Shown one piece after another: positions 18,719 to 26,125 of a DNA stretch of 64,000 nt; position 1 is the stretch's first letter; each line of letters opens with the position of its first letter. The notes under the pieces are model-generated. The model saw only the letters and a program-made list of their open reading frames with translations. It ran no database searches and was not told where the DNA came from. The stretch lies in contig CAWCUZ010000001.1 in assembly GCA_963798795.1 (NCBI GenBank), positions 1,922,001 through 1,986,000 on the forward strand. The letters run 5' to 3'. The translations under genes were made by a program, and so were the position numbers. The DNA comes from CAWCUZ01 sp963798795. Its GTDB lineage: Bacteria; Acidobacteriota; Vicinamibacteria; Vicinamibacterales; SCN-69-37.

Positions 18719-20065
18719 TCACCCGGCGAAGCGGCTGCTCTGCCGATGCCATACCGAGAGCAGCGTCACGCCAATCAACACGAGGCCAAGCGTGAGGCCG
18801 ACCCAGAGGCCCTCCACGCCCCAGCCCCGCCGGAAACACAGCATGTACCCCACGGGCAGGCCGACGAGCCAGTGGCCCGCCAGGTTGACGACCATGGGGA
18901 CCTCGGTCTCGCCGAGGCCCCGCAGCGCGCCCGTGGCCACCGCCTGGAAGCTGTCGAACGGCTGAAACAGTGCGCAGAGGAGCAGCAGCTCCGCGCCCAG
19001 GCCGAGCACGGTCGCGTCGCCGGTGAACACGCGCAGGAACGGAAAAGGCGCGGCCGCCAGCGCCGCGGACATGCACAAGGCGAACGCCAACCCGAGACCC
19101 ACGGCCGTCCAGCCAGCCAGCCGCACGCCGGCTGGATCGCACCGGCCGACCGCCTGCCCCACGCGCACCGCCGCGGCCGAGCTCAGGCCGAACGGAATCA
19201 TGAAGAAGAAGCTGGCCACGTTCAGGGCAATCTGGTGGGCCGCGACGGCGATCGGCGAGATGCGCGCGGCGAGCCCCGAGGCCGCGGCAAATACGCCGAC
19301 CTCGAGCGTGAACTGCGCCGCGACCGGCACGCCCAACCGGACGAGCGACCGCATGCGGCGGATGTCGATCGCGAACGGCACGTCGTGCAGCCCGGAAGGC
19401 CGTTTGCGCTCGCGGTACAGAATCACCGCCCCGAGCACCGCCGCCAGATATATCCGCGCCGTCACGGTGGCCCAGGCCGATCCCGCCACGCCCAGGGCCG
19501 GCAGCCCGAAGTGCCCGTACACCAGGATCCAGTTGACGAGCGCATTGATGATGTTGGCGGTGACGAGCGCCACCATCACCGGCCTGACGAGGTTCATGGC
19601 CTGGAGATACCGGCGGAAGACGGTGTACGCGAGCAGCGGCGGCGTCGACCACAGCAGGTTGGACAGGTAGGGCCGGAGCAGCACGACGACGTCGGGATGC
19701 AGTCCCGCCCGAGGCAGCAGCGCGATGCCGGCGAGCGCCAGCACGACCAGGACGACCGTCAACACCGCGGCCAGTTGCAGACCTGCGAAGAGCCAGCGGT
19801 GGCAGTCGTCCACGCGTCCGGCGCCGAAACTCTGCGACACGAACGTATCCAGCGCCATGAGCGTGCCCATGCCGAACACCATCAACGCGAGGAACATCGT
19901 GGATCCCGTGCCGACGGCCCCGAGCGCCGCCGGTCCAAGCGGCCCGACGATCATCGTGTCGACGATGCCCATCGTGATCCAGCCGAGTTCGGCCACGATG
20001 ACCGGCACGGCCAGGACCAGCATGGGACGGAGCTCGGCGCGGAACGGCGCCGCGGACGATCTCAT
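18719..20065 (-). CDS. MATE family multidrug/cation efflux transporter
   Basis: A 448-residue integral membrane protein with about 12 hydrophobic segments in two similar halves, typical of NorM/DinF-type MATE carriers that export drugs using Na+ or H+ gradients. Recognisable regions include PVIVAELGWITMGIVDTMIVG in helix 1 and VAAHQIALNVASFFFMIPFG in the second half. Its ATG overlaps the stop of the upstream RidA gene by four bases (ATGA), so the two are likely translationally coupled. Substrate unknown. Confidence 0.95.
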   Translation of the reverse strand: MRSSAAPFRAELRPMLVLAVPVIVAELGWITMGIVDTMIVGPLGPAALGAVGTGSTMFLALMVFGMGTLMALDTFVSQSFGAGRVDDCHRWLFAGLQLAAVLTVVLVVLALAGIALLPRAGLHPDVVVLLRPYLSNLLWSTPPLLAYTVFRRYLQAMNLVRPVMVALVTANIINALVNWILVYGHFGLPALGVAGSAWATVTARIYLAAVLGAVILYRERKRPSGLHDVPFAIDIRRMRSLVRLGVPVAAQFTLEVGVFAAASGLAARISPIAVAAHQIALNVASFFFMIPFGLSSAAAVRVGQAVGRCDPAGVRLAGWTAVGLGLAFALCMSAALAAAPFPFLRVFTGDATVLGLGAELLLLCALFQPFDSFQAVATGALRGLGETEVPMVVNLAGHWLVGLPVGYMLCFRRGWGVEGLWVGLTLGLVLIGVTLLSVWHRQSSRFAG

Positions 20066-21183
20066 CGGACGGCCGTGAGCATGATCTCGATCAGCCCGGA
20101 TCGGCTCACCAGGCCCGCGCCGATCGTCGTCCGGGCCGGGGGCAGCGGAAAGAAGCCCGCGACGACGGCATCCACGCTGCCCGCCTGCGACAGGTCCGGG
20201 AGGTAGACGGTGCTGTCGACGACGTCCGAGGGTGAGACTCCGGCCGCCTGCAGCGTCCGGCCGATGCGGGTCAGCGCTTCCCGTGTCTGCGCGGCCACGT
20301 CGCCGGCGTTCGCGTCGGTGTTGCCGAGGATGCCGGACAGGAACACGTGCCGGCCCGCCCGCACCGCGCTCGACAGCGGAAGCGTCGGCGACACGACCGG
20401 CCCGACTTGCTGCTTCCCTTCGGTCGAGGCCACGAGCGAGATCTCGACGAGAGCGTCGTTCCCCATCAGCGGACTGACGACGGTCGCGCGCGCCGGCGGC
20501 TCCGACGCGAAGTACCTCCGGTACTCGGAGTTCATCGCCTCGAATGCCGAATCGTCGGTCAGGAACACGCGCGCCGAGACCACGGCGCCATAGCCGACGC
20601 CGGCCGTCGTCAGGAGCACACCCGCGTTGTCGAGAATCGTGCGCACCTGCACATCCACCGGACCTTGCACGGCGGTGTCGTCGGATCCGCGCCGGCTGAC
20701 CAACCCGGACAGAAACACTAGGCCGCCCGCGCGGACGATGTAGGAGTACGGCCGCGGCGAAGCGATCCAGCCGGCCGGATGCAGGGTTTCACGCGCCGCA
20801 CCGGCCGGCACCGCGATGGCGGACATCTGCACGAGCGCCCCGGACGGCAGGTCGGCGCCAATCGTCGTGCGCACCGGCGGGCGCTCCCTGAAGTACTCCC
20901 GATACGCCTCGTTCATGGCGCCGAAATCGGAGGTTCGCCGCAAGCCCACTGCGACGCTCACGGCCTGTTCCAGCGATGACCCCGCGGCCTGGAGGGTGCG
21001 GGCCAGCTCCTCGAGGACGTGCCGCGTCTGCAGGCCCACATCGTCGGGCGGCGTGCCGGATCCGCCCCCGTTCACGGCGGGGTCGAGGGTGGCCGACGTA
21101 TAGACGAATCCGCCCGCCACGACGGCCTGGCTGACCGGCCGCCCGGCACGTGCCCGACCTGGTACGACCCGGCGTTGCTCCAT
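20062..21183 (-). CDS. Triple-domain RidA (YjgF/YER057c/UK114) protein
   Basis: A 373-residue protein made of three consecutive RidA-like domains, about residues 1-118, 119-250 and 251-373. Each shows the family pattern of a G-x-x-V/F-(Y/F)-x-S-G/A strand, a helix with T-R-x-x-L, and a closing strand, with PPVRTTIGADLPSG, PPARATVVSPLMGN and PPARTTIGAGLVSR as the equivalent trimer-interface segments. RidA proteins deaminate reactive enamine/imine intermediates using an Arg at this site, and each repeat has an Arg there (RTT, RAT, RTT). The start is ATG 21183 with GGGAG eight bases before it; the open frame upstream to 22131 lies antisense to another gene and is not used. First gene of an operon with MATE and M2. 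Confidence 0.9.
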   Translation of the reverse strand: MEQRRVVPGRARAGRPVSQAVVAGGFVYTSATLDPAVNGGGSGTPPDDVGLQTRHVLEELARTLQAAGSSLEQAVSVAVGLRRTSDFGAMNEAYREYFRERPPVRTTIGADLPSGALVQMSAIAVPAGAARETLHPAGWIASPRPYSYIVRAGGLVFLSGLVSRRGSDDTAVQGPVDVQVRTILDNAGVLLTTAGVGYGAVVSARVFLTDDSAFEAMNSEYRRYFASEPPARATVVSPLMGNDALVEISLVASTEGKQQVGPVVSPTLPLSSAVRAGRHVFLSGILGNTDANAGDVAAQTREALTRIGRTLQAAGVSPSDVVDSTVYLPDLSQAGSVDAVVAGFFPLPPARTTIGAGLVSRSGLIEIMLTAVR

Positions 21184-21318
21184 CGAGTGCGCTCCCTGTG
21201 CGATTCCGATCGCCGCCGGCGCGGCCGCCAGCTGCTTCGCGTCACGCGTCCGCTCCGCTGGCCTCCCGGCGGCAGGGTCATTAGAATAGCGTCTACTCCC
21301 GCACCCGGAGGCGGCACC

Positions 21319-22305
21319 ATGAAGCGTCTTCTCACCCTGGCCGGTCTGTTCGCTCTGGCGCTCCTGCTGGCGCCGCCCCTTCGGGCCGACGTGATGACCC
21401 GGCAGAAAAGCCAGGTCAAGTTCGAGGGCTTTCTCGGCACCATGGTCAACCTGTTCGGCGGCAAGGCCGCCAAGGAGGGAGTGACCTCGACGGTCGCCGT
21501 CAAGGGCGATCGCATGTCGGACCTCGGCGACGCAACCGGCCGAATCATCGACCTGGGTGAGGAGAAAGTGTACGCGCTGGATCTCAAGAAGAAGCAGTAC
21601 CAGGTGAAGACGTTCGCCGAGCTGCGCGCCGAGTACGAGAAGGCCAAGGCCGAAGCGGAACAGCGCGCCAGCGAGATGAAGCAGGACGAGAAGCAGGAAG
21701 CCGAACAACCGGAGCAGGAGTACGAGTTCGACGTCGCCGTCAAGGAGACCGGCGAGCACAAGAGCATCCTCGGCCAGGACACGCGCGAGGCGGTGATCAC
21801 GATCACCGGCCACGTGAAGGGCCAGTCGCTCGAGGACGGCGGCGGCCTGGTCCTCACCGCCGACTCCTGGATCGGGCCGGCGCAGCCGGCGCTCCGGGAA
21901 ATCGTCGACTTCAACCTGAAGTTCATCAAGGCGATCTACGGCGAGCAGTTCATGGCGGACATGCAGCAGCAGATGGCCACCCTGCTCACGATGTATCCGT
22001 CGTTCAGCAGGATGTCGGCCCAGATGCAGGCGTCGGCCACCACGCTCCAGGGCACGCCGCTCGAGACGACCACGACGTTCGAGGTGGTCAAGAGCGCGGA
22101 ACAGTTGAAGGCGGCGCAGCAGGAGTCTCAATCATCCGGCGGCGGCGGGCTCGGCGGCATGCTCGGCCGGAAACTGATGGGCAATCGCGGCCAGCCACAG
22201 CAGCGCAGCACCGTCTTCACGGCGGCACACCAGGTGCTCTCGGTCAGCGCTTCGGCGTCGGCTGATGACGTCGCGATCCCGGCGGGATTCAAAGAGAAGA
22301 AGTAG
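21319..22305 (+). CDS. Secreted hypothetical protein
   Basis: A 328-residue protein with signal peptide (MKRLLTLAGLFALALLLAPPLRA). The body begins with a beta-rich segment (VMTRQKSQVKFEGFLGTMVNLFGG), has a highly charged Glu/Lys helix around residues 95-135 (ELRAEYEKAKAEAEQR), then a second beta/alpha region (GQDTREAVITITGHVKG), and a Gly-rich linker near the C-terminus. GGAGG lies upstream of ATG 21319, and a TAGAAT -10-like box at 21282-21287 fits a short leader. I do not recognise the family. It is followed 21 nt later by the amidase gene and is probably co-transcribed with it. Confidence 0.8.
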   Translation: MKRLLTLAGLFALALLLAPPLRADVMTRQKSQVKFEGFLGTMVNLFGGKAAKEGVTSTVAVKGDRMSDLGDATGRIIDLGEEKVYALDLKKKQYQVKTFAELRAEYEKAKAEAEQRASEMKQDEKQEAEQPEQEYEFDVAVKETGEHKSILGQDTREAVITITGHVKGQSLEDGGGLVLTADSWIGPAQPALREIVDFNLKFIKAIYGEQFMADMQQQMATLLTMYPSFSRMSAQMQASATTLQGTPLETTTTFEVVKSAEQLKAAQQESQSSGGGGLGGMLGRKLMGNRGQPQQRSTVFTAAHQVLSVSASASADDVAIPAGFKEKK

Positions 22306-22326
22306 GTCTCTCGAGAGGAGCAGGAC

Positions 22327-24126
22327 ATGAAGCGCAGCGGTTCGGAATCGCGTCGGAAGTTCCTCAAGGTGGTTCCGGCGGCCATGGCGGGCGCCGTGGC
22401 TACGAGCGCCTGGGCGCAGGGTCGCGGCGGACAGGCGTCCGGTCCCGTGACGACGGACATGCTGAAGGCGGCCGAGTCGATTGACGGCGTCAACTTCACG
22501 AGCGACGAGGAACAGGGCGTCGTCAACGCGGTGAACCGCAATCTCAGCGCGTTCGAGCGACTGCGCCAGATGGACATTCCGCAGGACACCGAGCCGGCGT
22601 ACGTCTTCAAACCGGCGCTGCCCGGCCGGGAGCCGAAGGGACCCGCCACGCCGGGCGCGGCGGTGCGCTACACCAAGGGCCCGTCGAACCTGCGCCGGCC
22701 CGCGAATCTCGAGGACGTCGCGTTCTGGCCGGTGACCCACCTCGCCGCGCTGCTCGAGCGCAAGCTCGTCACGTCGACCGAGCTCACGCGGATGTACCTC
22801 GACCGGCTGAAGCGCTACCAGCCGACCCTGAACTTCTTCGTCACCCTGACCGAGGACCTCGCCCTCGAGCAGGCCGCCGACGCCGACCGCGAGATTCGCG
22901 CGGGCAAGTATCGCGGACCGCTGCACGGCATTCCCTGGGGCGCCAAGGATCTTTTCGCCACCAAGGGCATCAAGACCACGTGGGGCGCCGAACCGTACGT
23001 CGACCAGGTGCCCGCCTATGACGCCACGATCGTCGAGCGGCTGCGCGACGCTGGCGCCGTGCTCGTCGCCAAGCTGGCGCTCGGCGCGCTCGCGCAGGGC
23101 GATCGGTGGTTCGGCGGCCAGACCAAGAATCCGTGGAATCCCCAGCAGGGGTCCAGCGGGTCGTCGGCCGGGCCGGGATCCGCCACCTCGGCCGGCTGCG
23201 TCGGCTTCGGGGTCGGCACGGAAACGCGCGGATCGATCATGTCGCCGTCGTCGGTCAACGGCGTCGTGGGGCTGCGACCCACCTACGGCCGGGTGAGCCG
23301 CTATGGCGCCATGGCGTTGTCGACGACCATGGACAAGATTGGTCCGATGGCGCGCTACGTCGAAGACGTCGTCGTGATCCTGAATGCGATCTACGGGCCG
23401 GACAAGCGCGATGGCTCGGTCGCCGACGCCGCGTTCCGGTGGAATTCCGACGCGCCGCTGTCCGGCTATCGGATCGCCTACGCCCGGCAGGCGTTCGAGA
23501 GCGCCGGGAGCCGCGGCGGCGGCTTCGGCGGACGGGGACGCGGCGGCGCCGCACCGACCCCCGAGCAACAGCAGCGCGCGCAGCAGGCAGCCGACCAGAC
23601 GCGGCAGATGTATGCCGACGTCCTCGCGGTCTACCAGAAGCTCGGCGCGAAGCTCGAGCCCGTCGACCTGCCGGACCTGAGCCCGGCCAACAGCCTGAGC
23701 TTCATTCTCGACGTCGAAGCGTCGGCGTCGTTCGACGACCTCACGCGATCGGGCGACGTCAACCAGCTCGCGACGGGCACCTCACGCAGCTCCTGGCCCA
23801 ACACGTTCCGCGAGGCGCGGTTCGTGCCGGCGGTCGAGTACATCCGCGCGATGCGCGCCCGCACCATCTTCATGCGGCAGTTCGACGACTTCATGTCGCA
23901 GTACGATGCCCTCATCGAGCCCGGCACCGGCGGCACGCTGTCGGCCACCAATCTGACCGGGCATCCCGCCATCGCGCTGAAGTGCGGCTTCGTCAACGAC
24001 CTGCCGCGGCCGATCATGATCACGGGCCGGCTCTATGACGAGGCCACCCTCTGCCGCATCGCGCTCGCCTACGAGCAGGCGACCGAGTGGAAGGACCGGC
24101 ACCCGCCGATGAACTTCAGCGGCTGA
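22327..24126 (+). CDS. Amidase signature family amidohydrolase, Tat-exported
   Basis: A 599-residue protein starting at ATG 22327 behind AGGAG. The N-terminus has a twin-arginine signal (SRRKFLKVVPAAMAGAVATSAWA). The amidase Ser-cisSer-Lys triad is visible: Lys207 (GIPWGAKDLF), Ser279 in GSSGSSAG and nucleophile Ser303 (GTETRGSIMSPSS). The domain otherwise resembles GatA-type amidases (LTRMYLDRLKRYQPTLNFFVT). A Gly/Arg-rich insert with a PTPEQQQRAQQ stretch interrupts the fold near residue 400. Export makes a GatCAB role impossible; it probably hydrolyses an extracytoplasmic amide. Substrate unknown. Confidence 0.95.
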   Translation: MKRSGSESRRKFLKVVPAAMAGAVATSAWAQGRGGQASGPVTTDMLKAAESIDGVNFTSDEEQGVVNAVNRNLSAFERLRQMDIPQDTEPAYVFKPALPGREPKGPATPGAAVRYTKGPSNLRRPANLEDVAFWPVTHLAALLERKLVTSTELTRMYLDRLKRYQPTLNFFVTLTEDLALEQAADADREIRAGKYRGPLHGIPWGAKDLFATKGIKTTWGAEPYVDQVPAYDATIVERLRDAGAVLVAKLALGALAQGDRWFGGQTKNPWNPQQGSSGSSAGPGSATSAGCVGFGVGTETRGSIMSPSSVNGVVGLRPTYGRVSRYGAMALSTTMDKIGPMARYVEDVVVILNAIYGPDKRDGSVADAAFRWNSDAPLSGYRIAYARQAFESAGSRGGGFGGRGRGGAAPTPEQQQRAQQAADQTRQMYADVLAVYQKLGAKLEPVDLPDLSPANSLSFILDVEASASFDDLTRSGDVNQLATGTSRSSWPNTFREARFVPAVEYIRAMRARTIFMRQFDDFMSQYDALIEPGTGGTLSATNLTGHPAIALKCGFVNDLPRPIMITGRLYDEATLCRIALAYEQATEWKDRHPPMNFSG

Positions 24127-24198
24127 TCAGGCGGCCAGCCGCGACGCTGGCGGAACACGGCTCCGGCAGGGCGGCCGTCAGCGCCACGACGGGCCTGT

Positions 24199-26106
24199 TC
24201 AGCGGGAGACGCGCAGATCCTGAACGAGATCCTGCCCGGGCGCCAGCGTGAGGGCGACTGACTGGCCGGCGAGCTGGCGCAGGAACGCCGGATCGAACCA
24301 CTGGCCGTCTTCCACGTCATCGACCGCGATGAGCCGATAGGCGCCCGCCGGCAGCCCCGTGAAGCCGAAGCGCCCATCGGTTGACGGGCGCGTGGACTGG
24401 ATGCGCCGCGAGAGCGGCGTCCAGTACTGCGAATCGGACGGGAAGACGATGATCGTGAAATTGTCGGCCGGCGCACCCGCAGCATCCTGGACCGATCCGG
24501 TCAGCGACGTTTGTCGATCGGTGAACGTCAGCACCGCGCCCGCCAGATCGTTGCTGCCGCTGATCTCCACCGGCGTGTCCAGCGTCTCGCGGCCGCCAAG
24601 GACGGCGGAGGAGAGCGTCCACGGCCCGACAGCGCCGCTGGATTCGAATCGATAGCGCCCGGGGAGCACGTTGCGGATGGTGAATCGGCCGTTGGCATCG
24701 ACCGCCGCCTGCGCCGTGCTGGCGAACGGCGCCGGCGGACCGCCCACCGGCACGAGCGTCACGCGCAGCCGCATGGAATCGGGGGCACTCGACGACCCCT
24801 CGAACGACACGCTGCCAGACACCGACACGCCCGGCCGCACGACGAGCGCGACGTTGGACGCCGGTTGGCCCGACACCGCGACATCGGCCGAGGTCCACAC
24901 GACCGACATGGACGCCACGGCCCGCATCTTGGCCGCGACCAGCCCTTCCTCGCTGGACGCCTGGGGCGGCGAGGCGGTCGCCGCCCCCGGTCCCGGGATG
25001 TTCGCGCGCGACAGGACCGTGTAGTTGCCCGGCGACACGCCCGAGAACGAAAACCGGCCGTCCGGCCCGGGCGTCGTCGTTCGGACGGGCGCGGACCGGA
25101 GAATCTGATCCAATCCGACCAGCATTACGAGCGCGCCCCTCGGGCTGGATCCGTCGGGCATGGTCAACGTTCCGCTGACTGGCGCGGTAGTGACGAGCTG
25201 CAGTTGCATGTCCACCCCGCCGTGCTCCTCGCTGACCGACAGCGGAACGACGGATGCCGCCGACGCGAGCGTCGTGCCCGGGTAGTACACAGGGGCGTAA
25301 CCCGCTCGGGGCGACTCGCCCTCGGCCGCGGGATCCGTCCCGAAGTCCCGGGCGGCGAGCAGCTGCTTCACCCTGTCCATCATGGCGGGATCGCCCGAGG
25401 CCTTGGCCGCGACGACCTCCGCTTCGGCCCGGCGTTTGAGGTCCGCGACGGCGAGTTCCTCTGCCGCGTCACGGGGATAGGCGACGACGACGTACTCGCC
25501 CGGCGGCAGCATGGGAATGCGGTAGATGCCACGGTCGTCCGTGTCGGCCGATCCCGCCTGCTCGAGGCGACGTTCACCGGTTCGCATCACCAGCCGCATC
25601 GCCCGGACCTGCGTCCCGAAAACCGGCTCGCCCGCCTCGTCGCGAACGATGCCCGTCAGCACGCCGCCGCGAGCCAGCCGCAGCGTCAGCGGACCGACAC
25701 GCTGGTTGCCGGCGACGTGAACAGGCGTGCCGGGACGCCCGTTGCCCGGCACCTTCTGACCGTATTCGGAGTCCAGATAGCCCGGCTTGGAAGCCAGCAG
25801 GGTGTAGCGGCCGGGGGGCAGTCGTTCGAATGCAAACGCGCCCGTCTCGTCCGTGACGACCGTGCGTCCGACCCTCGGGTCGCCGCCCGAGACACGGACG
25901 TCTACGTGCCGCTCGGGACGACCCGAATCCGCCCCCACCACGACGCCGGTGATGACCCCTTGGGCCCCCGCTCGATCGCCTGAGGCATCGCGCGCGGGCT
26001 GGCCGGCGACGGTCTGCGTCGGCCTCGCCGGCGACCGGGCGCCGAGGCCCGGCGCCAAAACGGCGAGGGCAGCGCCTGCCAACAGGACGCGTATCCAGAT
26101 CGACAT
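24199..26106 (-). CDS. Secreted protein with carboxypeptidase-regulatory-like (CnaB-type) domains
   Basis: A 635-residue exported protein (signal MSIWIRVLLAGAALAVLAPGLGA). At least five transthyretin-like beta-sandwich modules are visible through the repeated pattern G-x-F-x-F-x-x-L-P-P-G-x-Y-x-L (GAFAFERLPPGRYTLLA, GIYRIPMLPPGEYVVVA, GRFSFSGVSPGNYTVLS, GRFTIRNVLPGRYRFES, GRFGFTGLPAGAYRLIA). Such modules bind surfaces or partners and usually lack catalysis. It is the last gene of the blaI-M56-M56 operon, 19 bp after the preceding stop, so it may be a downstream effector of that signalling system. The ribosome-binding site is weak, suggesting coupling to the upstream gene. Confidence 0.9.
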   Translation of the reverse strand: MSIWIRVLLAGAALAVLAPGLGARSPARPTQTVAGQPARDASGDRAGAQGVITGVVVGADSGRPERHVDVRVSGGDPRVGRTVVTDETGAFAFERLPPGRYTLLASKPGYLDSEYGQKVPGNGRPGTPVHVAGNQRVGPLTLRLARGGVLTGIVRDEAGEPVFGTQVRAMRLVMRTGERRLEQAGSADTDDRGIYRIPMLPPGEYVVVAYPRDAAEELAVADLKRRAEAEVVAAKASGDPAMMDRVKQLLAARDFGTDPAAEGESPRAGYAPVYYPGTTLASAASVVPLSVSEEHGGVDMQLQLVTTAPVSGTLTMPDGSSPRGALVMLVGLDQILRSAPVRTTTPGPDGRFSFSGVSPGNYTVLSRANIPGPGAATASPPQASSEEGLVAAKMRAVASMSVVWTSADVAVSGQPASNVALVVRPGVSVSGSVSFEGSSSAPDSMRLRVTLVPVGGPPAPFASTAQAAVDANGRFTIRNVLPGRYRFESSGAVGPWTLSSAVLGGRETLDTPVEISGSNDLAGAVLTFTDRQTSLTGSVQDAAGAPADNFTIIVFPSDSQYWTPLSRRIQSTRPSTDGRFGFTGLPAGAYRLIAVDDVEDGQWFDPAFLRQLAGQSVALTLAPGQDLVQDLRVSR

Positions 26107-26125
26107 GTTTCGAACCCGGCAGAGT

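Noticed and set aside
21184..22131. Upstream extension of the RidA frame
   Set aside because: It runs antisense to a signal-peptide gene, while ATG 21183 has a ribosome-binding site and begins the first RidA domain.
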